Positions 7,601-16,332 of a stretch of DNA of 64,000 nt are shown here, one piece after another. The notes beneath the pieces are model-generated. The model did no database searches. It saw only the letters and a program-made list of their open reading frames with translations, and was not told where the DNA came from. Position 1 is the stretch's first letter. Each line of letters starts with the position of its first letter. This DNA comes from Sporofaciens musculi. GTDB taxonomy: Bacteria > Bacillota > Clostridia > Lachnospirales > Lachnospiraceae. A program made the translations under genes and the position numbers. The DNA lies in NCBI RefSeq assembly GCF_009830285.1, contig NZ_WUQX01000001.1, forward strand, positions 3,100,501 to 3,164,500, in the 5' to 3' direction.

Positions 7601-9370
7601 TTAAACGACGGCTGGACAAACAAGGACTTCGTAATAACTGCAGCGGACAACCGCCTCATTTCCACCGGCAATACGCTTAAGGACGAATGGGTAAAGAGCC
7701 TTAACAGGACCGAAGAAACCGCCAAAGCTTCTGTCTCCTTCTACGTAAAAAACCTGGAAAACGGAGAGATTTCCCTCATGGCAGAAGAAAGCTACAAGCT
7801 GGATAAAACGAATCCGTCCGACTATGATATCCTATTTAACGAAAATTCTGTAAAAAAGCTGATTCACGAGGTTTCCTTCGGGCTGTTCTTTAGGAAAACG
7901 GTTGACGTAAGAATCACCGCCGAAGATTCCTTAAGCGGAATCGGAAAGATTTCCTATTACCTCTCTGAAAGGGCTCTGACCGAAGAAGATGTGCGAAGGA
8001 TTACTGACTGGACAGACGGCGGACATTTTAGCCTTGCCCCTGAGGATGAAAAAAAGTTTATCGCCTACGTTAAGGCGTCCGACCAGGCAGGAAACCTTGT
8101 ATGCTTTTCCTCAGACGGCGCGGAATTTGACCTGATGCCGCCTGAAATCACAGAGGTCAATGAAAACACTGTGTACTATACCACCCAGGCCGTAACCGTG
8201 ACGGACAGAAACCTTAAAACCGTCACACTAAACGGACAACCCATTTCCGGAGACATTCTCCTTTCCGGAAATGTGGATGAAGCCTACATAATCAAAGCCG
8301 TTGACCAGGCAGGAAACGAGTCGTCTGTCACAATCACCATGAAGCCGATTCAGACCATTGCTAAACCCATCAGCGGGCTTTTAGAAGCTACGGTAACATC
8401 TGACAATCAGCCCGCCGTCAAAGCCGTAATCACTGAGCTGAACCTTCTGCTTGAGTCTGAATATCTGACAGAACAGGAGAAAGCCGAGCTTCAAGACCTG
8501 AAATCCCATGCAGAAGATCTGGACGCCCAGATTACCTCTGCCTCAAATGCAGCAAGCTCAAAGGAGATACAGGCTGTTGACGGTATTTCCAAAGATACGG
8601 TCAGCATGGAGGATAAAGAGATTTTGGAAGCAGCAAAGAAAGCGTTGGAAACAGCCCTTAATGAGTTCGTCCAAAACTACACAGAAGCCGAAGCACAGGC
8701 AATCAAGGAGGACCTTGACCGTATTGACCAAGCGCTCAAAAGCATCCAAAACGTACAGACCGTAACTGATGCAATCGAAAAGCTTCCCAATCCAGACGAT
8801 GTATGTCCGGATGATACGGAGACTGAAAAAATGGCTAAGGAGGCTGAAAAGCTTTTTGAAGCCCTGACAAATCACGAAAAATCTCTGGCAGACGCCTCCA
8901 GGCTTAAGAAGGTGCTTGCCGCGCTGACAGACTATCAGATTCTTGAAGGCAACAACAGCCTGTGGGAGAAAGGTATAAAGCACAGCTTAAGCTTCAAAGC
9001 CAACGGGCCTGTCAGCAAGTTTACAGGGATTCTAATTGACGGAAGGGATGTGGATGCGCAGCATTATTCTGTGGCCCCTGGCAGTACCATAATTACGTTG
9101 AACGCAGATTATCTTGAAAAGTTACCTGTCGGCAGACACAGCCTGACCCTGCTCTACCTGGACGGCAAAACTACCGCGGTCTTTGAGACGACGGAAAAGC
9201 CCTCTGGAAATACTTCAACTGGAACGCCTGTTGAAAGTGACGGTACTCATCTTTCTGCTTCTCCCCAAACCGGCGAAAAAAGCCATTCTCTGCTTTGGCT
9301 TGCGCTGTTAGCAGGCAGCGTTTTATCCTGGGTCAGCTTCTATAATAAAAGGACATCCCGCGCTGCATAA
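4616..9370 (+). CDS. large cell-wall-anchored surface protein, SPQTG sorting signal
   Basis: A 1584-residue exported protein. Residues 1-34 are a signal peptide (basic start, ILLLGAAMLFSILSAG core, cleavage near ALAAPE). About 160-420 is a glycine-rich repeat region of short TGNT/NGGT...YGGG units, likely a stacked beta-helix. About 910-980 resembles an MBG-like module, about 1050-1200 bacterial Ig-like modules, and about 1260-1440 is helical, Glu/Ala/Lys-rich. The C-terminus has SPQTGE (about 1549), a hydrophobic stretch and a basic tail: the (S/P)PxTG pattern used by class B sortases of clostridia rather than LPxTG. AAGGAG precedes ATG 4616. Probably an adhesin; the ligand is unknown and no sortase is in the window. 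Confidence 0.88.
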   Translation: MKMKPNKPTILLLGAAMLFSILSAGTSSLAALAAPEQSGQNPNSSSRPGEEKNRAPDTQHFSTYSEDIHTQTKSLSNTGGRVTYETTADYVHTIYANGEPLIIKASNSVDYVKLYLDSNGNGLGEPEEEIVDFKGDGTVTGGGIFYRDGDGYFLPNSSVYGGAKEGRCQYDTDITLTGPTDSSGKYNIRLIFGGNKSGSLTGNTHVTISGGNAGWVFGGGNEGELNGDTSIYMTGGSSLKNMYGGSLSGQINGNTHIHIEAGQVASVYGGNENSGLITGNTELTFDANSTAEGWIYGGGAGYSDSAATEVAGSANIRVNGGTFFHNLYGGGAFRGAKVGGSSITVNDGAFSGWIYGGGEETSLVANQASITIKGGNIPAVCASGAGFNNTTAQVQDAELLLQGGAVGRCLTHPNEADRAAALNGDFSLQLSGNTFSNTEIYLGQTNPSVQLKNVAVTLTDTSLRLLKLQSQITGKLSVTLKHADLAELVLLKDTLAPALETNLTYTDCGSSTGRFGTFVQGSNNYFTDRDNPLLTGSQLNQNQFSTLTFQNSYVNYYDDTLANEDNSPKACAEKLVINGGALRITGNMLTNMPKTEFQNNPLLIRTSSFYEGFHFDENPEGLARLQWMDTNGTGIPEQTADHCIAETPLDTPDDTFGAASSEYALKRDTAYRADLTGQQFWEGTVWYTDKTELLCKCQVIPSFLTETLFSLPKDNTLASFTLKDVLTGTTNLSSSCLVIGHRGSSPSFTYSVVPDGTTIADIAITDDCLTVGSAGTVHVSVTQELNGKTLHYNDYVKIIHVPMEDSFRFTKGLAEDLPLSFDGDGIEFDTRYSFIWNESDHKFMASDDYTMTLDNNALNFILKKDYLNQLDPGEYYFQTNAYVKKDDYNGQRCEYNFKVTITLPTEVDHPVIELSQNRFHYDGLLKKPSVTVKHGDTVIPSSEYAVTYENNLNVGTASVIIKNNAGGNYIVNGQTTFEITNEYRPEKGTDYVTTPLNDGWTNKDFVITAADNRLISTGNTLKDEWVKSLNRTEETAKASVSFYVKNLENGEISLMAEESYKLDKTNPSDYDILFNENSVKKLIHEVSFGLFFRKTVDVRITAEDSLSGIGKISYYLSERALTEEDVRRITDWTDGGHFSLAPEDEKKFIAYVKASDQAGNLVCFSSDGAEFDLMPPEITEVNENTVYYTTQAVTVTDRNLKTVTLNGQPISGDILLSGNVDEAYIIKAVDQAGNESSVTITMKPIQTIAKPISGLLEATVTSDNQPAVKAVITELNLLLESEYLTEQEKAELQDLKSHAEDLDAQITSASNAASSKEIQAVDGISKDTVSMEDKEILEAAKKALETALNEFVQNYTEAEAQAIKEDLDRIDQALKSIQNVQTVTDAIEKLPNPDDVCPDDTETEKMAKEAEKLFEALTNHEKSLADASRLKKVLAALTDYQILEGNNSLWEKGIKHSLSFKANGPVSKFTGILIDGRDVDAQHYSVAPGSTIITLNADYLEKLPVGRHSLTLLYLDGKTTAVFETTEKPSGNTSTGTPVESDGTHLSASPQTGEKSHSLLWLALLAGSVLSWVSFYNKRTSRAA

Positions 9371-9378
9371 CCCTTAGT

Positions 9379-9418
9379 AAGGAAAAGGAGATGCCAACTC
9401 CTGCATCTCCTTTTCCTT
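9379..9418. terminator. bidirectional terminator between adhesin and degV
   Basis: A perfect 16-bp inverted repeat (9379-9394 and 9403-9418) with an 8-nt loop lies between two convergent genes. The arms are purine-rich on one side and T/C-rich on the other, so either strand gives a stable hairpin ending in a T-rich arm, though there is no long separate T run. Confidence 0.75.
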
Positions 9419-9434
9419 CAAATATATCAAATAT

Positions 9435-10298
9435 CTAACGCTTCTCCCCCATACAGAACACTGCAGCCACGCCAGGCCCTGTATGGCTCCCAATCACCGT
9501 CCCAATATTGTTAATCAGGATATTGTCTATCCCCATCTTCTCCCGAACTAGCTTCGCCACATATTCGGCGTCCTCCCTGCAGTCTCCATGGGTAATCATT
9601 ATGATATCATTCTCCCATCCCTTAGACTGAACGACAGCCTTATCTACAATGTTGTTCAAAGATTTCTTACGTCCCCTCTCTTTCCCGATTACCTGCAAAG
9701 CGCCCTTATCGTCTATATGAATCATAGGCTTAATCTTCACCATGCCCCCAAGCACAGCCACCGTCTTAGAAATCCGTCCTCCCCGCTGAAGATGGTTTAA
9801 ATCATCAATCGTCACATTATGGCAGACATGCAGCTTGTTTTCCTCCACCCATTTAGCCGTCTCCTCCATGGAACAGCCTTCAGCCTTGCGCTTCAACGCA
9901 TAGTAAAGCAAAAGTCCCTCCCCCATGCAGGCACACAGCGTATCAATCACTATAATGTTCTGGTTGGGATACTCCTCCTTAAGCTCCTCTGCCGCAATCC
10001 GCATACTGTTTAAGGTCCCACTCAGCGCAGAAGAAAACCCAAGGTGGAGAATATCCTTCCCCTCCTCAAGAAACGGCCTCAGCGCCTCTTTTGCATCGTC
10101 CGGATTCACCTGAGAAGTCACCGCCATTTTTCCAGCACGCAGCTTTTTGAAAAATTCCTTGGCGGACAATCCGTTCATATCCTGGTATGTCTCCCCGTCA
10201 ATGGTATAACTAAGGGGCACTACCGGCACCCCTCTTTCTGTCAGCCATTCCTTCGGCAAATCGACCGTACTGTTCACAGTTATGATATAATCCTTCAA
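9435..10298 (-). CDS. DegV family fatty-acid-binding protein
   Basis: A 287-residue DegV protein. The N-terminal domain has the family's TVNSTVDLP start and a TSQVNPDDA segment; the second domain carries LGFSSALSGTLNS (about 93-105) and IDTLCACMGEGLL (about 138-150), where conserved Ser/Thr residues contact the lipid carboxylate. DegV/FakB proteins present fatty acids to the FakA kinase; no fakA is nearby. The start is TTG at 10298, supported by AAAGGAGG 8 nt upstream inside the end of the MATE gene. It is cotranscribed with the MATE gene (3-bp gap). The specific lipid is unknown. Confidence 0.88.
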   Translation of the reverse strand: MKDYIITVNSTVDLPKEWLTERGVPVVPLSYTIDGETYQDMNGLSAKEFFKKLRAGKMAVTSQVNPDDAKEALRPFLEEGKDILHLGFSSALSGTLNSMRIAAEELKEEYPNQNIIVIDTLCACMGEGLLLYYALKRKAEGCSMEETAKWVEENKLHVCHNVTIDDLNHLQRGGRISKTVAVLGGMVKIKPMIHIDDKGALQVIGKERGRKKSLNNIVDKAVVQSKGWENDIIMITHGDCREDAEYVAKLVREKMGIDNILINNIGTVIGSHTGPGVAAVFCMGEKR

Positions 10299-10301
10299 TA
10301 T

Positions 10302-11684
10302 TTATGCCTCCTTTGATGTATGATTCTTATCCATATTTCCTAAAATCTTCTTCATGGTAAATGTAAATACAATCCCTGTCGTCACGACCGAGATAATATC
10401 CGCCACCGGCTCAGCCCTATAAACTCCCATCACCCCCATAAACTTCGGGAAAATGATTGCCAGCGGAATCAGAAGGAGTACCTTTCTCAAAAGAGCTATA
10501 AACAGAGAAACCTTCGCCTGCCCCAGAGCCAGAAAGGTAGACTGGCACGCAGACTGTAATCCAAAGATGGTAATCCCCAGGAAATACACTGGCATTACCT
10601 GACAGGTCAGTTGGATTAATTTCTCATTATTGGTAAATATACCCGCATAGACCTTGGGCACAAATACCGCCACGCCGCCCAGAACCAGAGTCCCCAGAAG
10701 TCCTGATGCCAAAAGCCTCATAAACGCGTCTTTTACCCGCTTCTTATCCCCCGCGCCATAGCTGTAGCTGATAATCGGCTGCACTCCCTGGGCAATCCCC
10801 TGAACCGGAATCAGAATCAACTGCATGATACTGGTCATAATGGACATGGTACCCACGTATAAATCCCCGCCATAATTCTGAAGACCGGAATTTAAAGTAA
10901 TGCTCACCATGCTCTCCGTACTCTGCATAATAAACGGCGAAATCCCAAGTCCTGCAATCCGCTTCACAATGTCTGCCCTAAGCCTCATATTCCTGACTCC
11001 AAGCTTCATGACGCTGCGCTCACAGGTTAGGAAACGAATCACCCACGCCGCGCTGACCGCCTGAGAGATTACCGTCGCCATAGCCGCGCCTCTCACCCCA
11101 AAATCCATAACGAAAATCAAGATTGGGTCAAGAATAATATTTAATACCGCGCCTATGACCACCGACAGCATGGCCGTCCTGGACTCTCCCTGTCCGCTGA
11201 TAAAGGTGTTAAGCCCCACCGCCACCTGCACGAATATGGTTCCGATCAGATAGATTCCAATATAGCTCTGGGCATACGTTATGGTTACGTCACTGGCTCC
11301 AAACGCGTACAGAACCGGCGTCTTGAATATGGAAAAGCCGATTGTGAGCACAATGGAGAACAGAACAATCATACCGGCAGAATTTCCCAAAATCAGCTCA
11401 GCCTTGCCAACGTCCTTTCTTCCAAGCTCAATAGACGCAAGAGGGGCGCCGCCCATACCTGCAAACGCACTGAACGCTGAAATCAGCATGATAATAGGAA
11501 ATGTAACCCCCACTCCTGTCAGCGCCACATCTCCATATCCTTCAATATGCCCGATATAGATTCTGTCCACAATGTTGTATAATACATTGATAAGCTGGGC
11601 CGCCACAGCAGGTACTGCAAGGGAAACCATCAGCCTTCCCAGGGGCGCCCTGCCTAGCCTCTGGCTGTCCATTTCTTTTTTCAT
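10302..11684 (-). CDS. MATE family efflux transporter
   Basis: A 460-residue polytopic membrane protein with about 12 predicted hydrophobic helices in two MATE repeats. It opens RAPLGRLMVSLAVPAVAAQLINVLYNIVDRIYIG, the conserved helix-1 region with the P-A and N-x-x-D/YNIVDRI positions, and later has PIISYSYGAGDKKRV, a common MATE loop. Family members export cationic drugs or metabolites by Na+ or H+ antiport. It is the first gene of a two-gene transcript with degV, promoter at 11773-11801 and AGGAAGGGG ahead of the start. The substrate cannot be read from sequence. Confidence 0.9.
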   Translation of the reverse strand: MKKEMDSQRLGRAPLGRLMVSLAVPAVAAQLINVLYNIVDRIYIGHIEGYGDVALTGVGVTFPIIMLISAFSAFAGMGGAPLASIELGRKDVGKAELILGNSAGMIVLFSIVLTIGFSIFKTPVLYAFGASDVTITYAQSYIGIYLIGTIFVQVAVGLNTFISGQGESRTAMLSVVIGAVLNIILDPILIFVMDFGVRGAAMATVISQAVSAAWVIRFLTCERSVMKLGVRNMRLRADIVKRIAGLGISPFIMQSTESMVSITLNSGLQNYGGDLYVGTMSIMTSIMQLILIPVQGIAQGVQPIISYSYGAGDKKRVKDAFMRLLASGLLGTLVLGGVAVFVPKVYAGIFTNNEKLIQLTCQVMPVYFLGITIFGLQSACQSTFLALGQAKVSLFIALLRKVLLLIPLAIIFPKFMGVMGVYRAEPVADIISVVTTGIVFTFTMKKILGNMDKNHTSKEA

Positions 11685-11772
11685 ATGTACCCCTTCCTAA
11701 TCGTCTTTTCTCAGTCATGCAGGCAATCCCCTTGTTCATTTACCAGAGACTGCCTGCACAATCATGCCCCTT

Positions 11773-11801
11773 ATTCTAACATGTCTGGAAGATAATGTAA
11801 A
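11773..11801 (-). promoter_or_regulatory. promoter of the MATE-degV operon
   Basis: Minus-strand TTTACA (11796-11801), 17 bp, TAGAAT (11773-11778). An 8-bp inverted repeat (TGCAGGCA at 11718-11725 with TGCCTGCA at 11751-11758) lies in the leader before the MATE start. It could form a weak hairpin but lacks a T tract. Confidence 0.65.
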
Positions 11802-11835
11802 GCAAAGGCATCCTGCTGCCACATAAAGCCAACTC

Positions 11836-13197
11836 TTAATTTAATTTTACATTCAGATAATTTCTTCCTGAAAGGGTCTTGTTAAAACAGATACTCAACA
11901 CGATAATCAGAGTTCCGGCTGCAAATCCCCACCAGTTGAACAGAGCCGTCAGAATCAAAAGCTCCAAACGCATGAATTTTAAGGCATAACCAAGTTCAAA
12001 GTTGGGCTGAGTGTAATTTGCCACGGACACAAAGGCCATGTACAGCATAACCTCCGCATTAAACCACCCTGATTTGACTGAGAATTCTCCCATAACCAGA
12101 CCGGCAATTACACTTAAGGGCGTGCTTAACATACTGGGCGTATTCAGAGCCGCCAGACGCAGACCGTCAATGGCAATCTCCAGAATCAAAAGCTGAAAGA
12201 TTAGCGGAATATTAACCGTATCCTTCACAGACACAAAGGAAAACGCCTCTGGAAGCCAGTTCAGATTCTGCATGAACAGAAGAAAAACCGGCGTCAAAAA
12301 TACGGTCATCAGGGTAATGAGCCCCCGCGCCACCTTCAGATAGATATTGGTCAGGGTTGGAAAATAGTAGTCATTTGCCTCCTCAATCATATCAAAAATT
12401 GATGTGGGAAGAATCATTGCCGACGGAGAGTTATCTACCAGCAGCACAATCTTCCCCTCTAACAGACAGGCAGTTGCCGTATCGGGTCTCTCTGTAAACT
12501 TAAACTTGGGAAAGGGATTAAACCATTTCCGTTTATATAATTCTTCTGCCAGGCTTTGCTGGTTCATGCGCAGAGCGTCTGTACGGATACTGTTGATGCG
12601 GTCTGACACATTTTTCAGAAGCTCATGATCCACCCTGTCGCTCATATAACAGATGGCAACATCCGTCCGTGAACTGTCCCCAATCTCCATCATTTTCATG
12701 ACCAGATGGGGATCACGAATCCGCCGCCGCATAAGCGCCGTATTAAACACAATGGTTTCCACGAATCCGTCCCTTGAGCCTCTAAGAGACTTATCCTTGT
12801 CCGGCTCCTCCACACTTCTGGCCGGATATGTTCGGCAGTCGATGGCAATTCCCACCTCGTATCCATCAATAAACAGGCAGCTGACGCCAGATAACAGATT
12901 CTTTAAGACCTGGTCAAAATCCTCCAGGATATCCACCTCCACATAGGGGATACATTTTCTTGAGAAGCTGTTGGCATCTCCAGGCATATCATCTTCTGTA
13001 ACTCCGAAAAAAGAATCCATAATCTTAAGCAGGGACTCATCATTAGCAAATCCATTGATAGAATAAAAGGTGGAGCATCGGCCTCCTATCATGATATCTC
13101 TCTTTATAATGTCAAAGCTCTCCTTAACCGGAAGGATCTGGTTGAGATACTCTGTATTTTCTTCTCTTGAAGCAGTTACCTTCTTTACGTCTGACAT
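11836..13197 (-). CDS. spore germination protein, GerA/SpoVAF family A subunit
   Basis: A 453-residue GerA-family protein. The soluble N-terminal part (1-265) has the conserved DIIKRDIMIGGRCSTFYSINGF and YPARSVEEPDKDKSLRGSRDGFVE segments; the C-terminal part has about five membrane helices with the FNWWGFAAGTLIIV region. GerA proteins sit in the inner spore membrane and take part in nutrient-triggered germination. Full nutrient receptors are encoded as A-B-C operons, but no B or C subunit gene is adjacent, which fits a SpoVAF-type stand-alone A subunit better. GCGGAGG precedes ATG 13197. It implies that the organism, or its recent ancestor, makes spores. Confidence 0.87.
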   Translation of the reverse strand: MSDVKKVTASREENTEYLNQILPVKESFDIIKRDIMIGGRCSTFYSINGFANDESLLKIMDSFFGVTEDDMPGDANSFSRKCIPYVEVDILEDFDQVLKNLLSGVSCLFIDGYEVGIAIDCRTYPARSVEEPDKDKSLRGSRDGFVETIVFNTALMRRRIRDPHLVMKMMEIGDSSRTDVAICYMSDRVDHELLKNVSDRINSIRTDALRMNQQSLAEELYKRKWFNPFPKFKFTERPDTATACLLEGKIVLLVDNSPSAMILPTSIFDMIEEANDYYFPTLTNIYLKVARGLITLMTVFLTPVFLLFMQNLNWLPEAFSFVSVKDTVNIPLIFQLLILEIAIDGLRLAALNTPSMLSTPLSVIAGLVMGEFSVKSGWFNAEVMLYMAFVSVANYTQPNFELGYALKFMRLELLILTALFNWWGFAAGTLIIVLSICFNKTLSGRNYLNVKLN

Positions 13198-13250
13198 AGC
13201 AATTCCTCCGCTCGTTTACACTGTATTCAGACTTATGATTCCCTGAACGC

Positions 13251-13284
13251 AAAAAAAATATGCAGAAAAGCCGCTATCTGCATA
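13251..13284 (-). terminator. intrinsic terminator after dut
   Basis: Minus strand: 8-bp stem TATGCAGA/TCTGCATA (13277-13284 with 13259-13266) with a 10-nt loop, followed directly by eight T (13251-13258). It ends the dut transcript ahead of the germination gene. Confidence 0.85.
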
Positions 13285-13308
13285 ACACCCCTTCTGCATA
13301 TGTAAAAA

Positions 13309-13827
13309 TCAGTTATTCGTGGTACTGCCAAAGCCTCCGTTGCGAACTGCCGTCACACAATCGTCCTCCGTAATACCGTATTCCATGAAAATCCCCTGCA
13401 TGAATCCTGCCCCTGCTTCCAGACAGACCGTCTTTCCTTCTCTGCTGTCATTGGTAATCTTAGCAAAGATATGTCCCTCGTTATCCGAATAGAAATAGTC
13501 GCTGTCTATGATTCCCACCGTATTATTAAGCTGCAGCCGGTATTTGAAGCCAAGGCCGCTTCTGGGATAGCACATAAGCACCCAGTCCGCCTCCATTCTG
13601 GCGCGGATTCCTGTTGGAATCTTTACTGTCTCCCCCGACTTTAGCGTAATCTTTACAGGTGTGAAAAAATCGTATCCCGCCGAGCCTGCGGTTGCTCGCT
13701 TGGGCGCCATGATACTGTCATAAATCTTCTGAATCTCCTGCTCATTCTCCTTACCAAATGCATCCTCGTATCCTTCTTTAAACTGCTCATAACTTACCTT
13801 ATAGAACTGTGCAATCCTTCTTGCCAT
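13309..13827 (-). CDS. dut: dUTP diphosphatase
   Basis: A 172-residue trimeric-type dUTPase, which hydrolyses dUTP to dUMP and diphosphate in the cytoplasm. All five motifs are visible: AGSAGYDFFTP (motif 1), PRSGLGFK (2), GIIDSDY (3), AGAGFMQGIF (4) and RNGGFGSTT (5, with the ring-stacking Phe). It is longer than the usual 140-150 residues because of a 40-residue N-terminal extension (MARRIAQFYKVSYEQFKEG). Motif 3 is followed by an FYSDNEGHI insertion, a variant seen in clostridial dUTPases. It lies 49 bp after the alanine symporter gene on the same strand and is followed by a strong terminator. Confidence 0.9.
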   Translation of the reverse strand: MARRIAQFYKVSYEQFKEGYEDAFGKENEQEIQKIYDSIMAPKRATAGSAGYDFFTPVKITLKSGETVKIPTGIRARMEADWVLMCYPRSGLGFKYRLQLNNTVGIIDSDYFYSDNEGHIFAKITNDSREGKTVCLEAGAGFMQGIFMEYGITEDDCVTAVRNGGFGSTTNN

Positions 13828-13876
13828 ATCCTTCCTCCATTCATCCTTTATTCATTCTTTTTCATTATTAATTCCG

Positions 13877-15262
13877 TCAATCCTCCACCACCGAAATGGG
13901 CGTGTCGTCTTTTGCATCAAGGTTATGTATAAATCTTTTCGTATCCTTCACCATCACATTCGACAAAAGTAGAACGGCCACCAGGTTGGGAATGGCCATC
14001 AGTGCGTTCAAAGTATCCGCAATCAGCCATATCAAGTCAAGGGCCTCCACAGACGCAATGACCGCTACCCCAACATAGAGAAGCCGATATGGAAGAAGCC
14101 CCGCCTTGCCGGAAAAATACTCCACACACCGCTCTCCGTAATATGCCCACCCAAGAATCGTAGAGTAGGCAAACGAAATGATTCCAAGGGTCAGGATAAT
14201 GGGCCCAAGATAAGGAATCTGCCCAAATGCCAGCGTAGTAAGCTGCCCGCCGTTGTCAATGGTATCTGCATTGATGTTGGGATTCTTCATAATCGTGGTC
14301 ACCAGCACCAGCCCCGTCATCAGACACACCACAACCGTATCCCAAAATGTACCTGTGGAGGATACAAGCGCCTGACGCACAGGATTCCTGGTCTGGGCGG
14401 CCGCCGCTGCAATGGGAGCAGAGCCAAGGCCCGACTCATTGGAAAACAGTCCCCGTGCCACTCCATAGCGAATCGCCATACGCACGCCATTTCCCACAAG
14501 TCCCCCCGCCGCCGCGCCAGGTGTAAATGCCAGACTGCATATAACGCTTATGGCAGGAATGATATAGTCAAAATTCATACACAAAATAATAATACATCCC
14601 AGCACATAGAATACCGCCATAAATGGAACCAGCTTCTCACAGACTCTTGCGATTGAACGAATCCCACCGAAAATAACGACCGCCGTAAGAGCGCCAATGG
14701 CAATGCCCACCCCAAGCCTTGGGATGTGGAAATTTGTCTCACAAATCTCCGCGATTGCATTTACCTGGGTAGCGCAGCCAATTCCAAAAGAAGCAAAGGC
14801 CGCAAAAAATGCAAACAACATTCCCAGCCATTTCATATTAAGACCTCTCTCCAACGCATACATGGCGCCGCCCTGCATACGCCCATCCGCTGTCTTAACC
14901 CGATACTTAACGGCTATGTAAGACTCTGCATATTTTGTGGCAATGCCGAACACTCCGGTAAGCCAGCACCACAGAACCGCACCGGGACCTCCGATGGCAA
15001 TAGCAGTACCCACGCCGACAATATTTCCTGTGCCAATCGTCGCCGCCAGCGCCGTGGTCAGCGCCCCAAACTGGGATACCTCGCCTTCTGCATCCGGCTC
15101 CTTGGCTATGGAAAGCCTGATTCCTTTGGATATGGTATACCTCTGGATAAATCCTGTACGGATTGTCAGGAATACGTGGGTTCCCAACAGCAGTACAATC
15201 ATTCCCCATCCCCACACCACGTCGTTAATTGCCTGCACCAATGAATTAATCATATCATACAT
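13877..15262 (-). CDS. sodium:alanine symporter family (AGCS) transporter
   Basis: A 461-residue inner-membrane transporter with about 11 hydrophobic helices. It carries the AGCS signatures GALTTALAATIGTGNIVGVGTA (near residue 65), GGPGAVLWCW and GLFSNESGLGSAPIAAAAAQ (near 270). Relatives take up alanine or glycine with Na+. A long open antisense frame covers part of it but has no coding character. It lies downstream of the folD terminator hairpin (15301-15335), followed by dut. A weak promoter-like TTGAAT/TATATG lies upstream of that hairpin at about 15335-15365, so the hairpin might also act as a leader attenuator. Confidence 0.92.
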   Translation of the reverse strand: MYDMINSLVQAINDVVWGWGMIVLLLGTHVFLTIRTGFIQRYTISKGIRLSIAKEPDAEGEVSQFGALTTALAATIGTGNIVGVGTAIAIGGPGAVLWCWLTGVFGIATKYAESYIAVKYRVKTADGRMQGGAMYALERGLNMKWLGMLFAFFAAFASFGIGCATQVNAIAEICETNFHIPRLGVGIAIGALTAVVIFGGIRSIARVCEKLVPFMAVFYVLGCIIILCMNFDYIIPAISVICSLAFTPGAAAGGLVGNGVRMAIRYGVARGLFSNESGLGSAPIAAAAAQTRNPVRQALVSSTGTFWDTVVVCLMTGLVLVTTIMKNPNINADTIDNGGQLTTLAFGQIPYLGPIILTLGIISFAYSTILGWAYYGERCVEYFSGKAGLLPYRLLYVGVAVIASVEALDLIWLIADTLNALMAIPNLVAVLLLSNVMVKDTKRFIHNLDAKDDTPISVVED

Positions 15263-15300
15263 GTAAATCCCCCTTTTTTAACGTCTGTACATAAAAACAT

Positions 15301-15335
15301 AAAAACTCCAAAGCCTTTCCATCCTTGGAGTTTTT
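15301..15335. terminator. terminator after folD
   Basis: An 11-bp perfect stem (AAAAACTCCAA at 15301-15311 and its complement at 15325-15335) with a 13-nt loop. Both ends are five A/T pairs, so it can end transcripts on either strand; in context it closes the glyA-fchA-folD operon. Confidence 0.8.
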
Positions 15336-15379
15336 CATATACAGTCTTTCTAATATTATTCAATAATACGGATAATATA

Positions 15380-16258
15380 CTACCATATACTTGAATTCTG
15401 TGCAAGCATTTTACAAAAACCTTTTGCACTCTTAACTACGTGCTTCGCCAGCACAGAGGAAGTGACGCTTCCGACTCCGCCAGGCACTGGGCTAATGTAT
15501 GCGGCCTTGTTCTTTACCGCCTCAAAATCCACATCCCCGCAAAGACCTCCATCTTCGTCCACATTGATTCCCACATCTATAACCACAGCATTCTCGCCCA
15601 CCATATCCTCTGTGACCATCCTGGCTTTCCCTGCTGCCGCCACCAGAATCTGGGCTTTATTGCACTCCTGCGCCAACTCCTCTGTCCGCGTATGGCATAG
15701 GGTAACGGTGCCGTCCGCCTTGAGCAGACTCATGGCTAAGGGACGTCCCACTACCATACTTCTGCCCAAGATTGTAATTCTTTTGCCCCTGGGCATGACT
15801 CCATAATACTGAAGGATTTCCATAACGGCCTGCGCCGTACAGGGCGCAAATCCCGTCTCGTCTCCGGAAAATACCTTCGCCATATTTACGGGACTCATGC
15901 CGTCCACGTCTTTATTTGGATGAATCATCGCTCTGACAGGTCCCTCGTCCAAAGACTTTGGAAGCGGGCGGAGTAATAAGATTCCATGTACGTCTGAATC
16001 CTCATTGATTCGGGAAAATGTCTGCTCAAACTCCTCCTGGCTTACGTCCTTTGGAAGCGCTGTCACCCTGCACTGGATTCCCGTCATCTCCATGCGTTTT
16101 CTCGCGCCCCGCTCATAGGATAAGTCGTCCGAACGCTCCCCTACCCTGATAATAGAAAGGCAGGGTGTGATTCCTTTTTCCTTCAAGGCTTCCACCTCTT
16201 TGACCAACTCCTCCTTTATGGACTTTGCCACATCGGCTCCCTTCATAATGATACTCAT
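15380..16258 (-). CDS. folD: FolD-family methylene-THF dehydrogenase lacking cyclohydrolase residues
   Basis: A 292-residue FolD-fold protein of folate one-carbon metabolism. It keeps the substrate Tyr (SYERGA, about residue 49), DVDGMSP, the PCTAQAVM region and the NAD(P) motif ILGRSMVVGRPLAM with HTRT and DVGINVDEDG. Two residues needed for the cyclohydrolase step are changed. The Lys that normally follows the Tyr by four positions (YxxxK) is Ala (Y-E-R-G-A), and the usual VQLPLP is LLRPLP, losing the Gln. It is therefore probably a dehydrogenase only, with the hydrolase step supplied by the fchA-like gene 74 bp upstream. The assignment of lost activity is inference from known FolD mechanism. 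Confidence 0.88.
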   Translation of the reverse strand: MSIIMKGADVAKSIKEELVKEVEALKEKGITPCLSIIRVGERSDDLSYERGARKRMEMTGIQCRVTALPKDVSQEEFEQTFSRINEDSDVHGILLLRPLPKSLDEGPVRAMIHPNKDVDGMSPVNMAKVFSGDETGFAPCTAQAVMEILQYYGVMPRGKRITILGRSMVVGRPLAMSLLKADGTVTLCHTRTEELAQECNKAQILVAAAGKARMVTEDMVGENAVVIDVGINVDEDGGLCGDVDFEAVKNKAAYISPVPGGVGSVTSSVLAKHVVKSAKGFCKMLAQNSSIW

Positions 16259-16332
16259 TCTACACTCTCCCTTTTTGGATATTCTGTCTGTAAATTTAGC
16301 CTGTAATTAGCTTTTCCCTGGACAGGACAGAA

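Noticed and set aside
14726-15266. Plus-strand frames opposite the alanine symporter
   Set aside because: Shadow frames; the minus-strand translation carries clear AGCS motifs.
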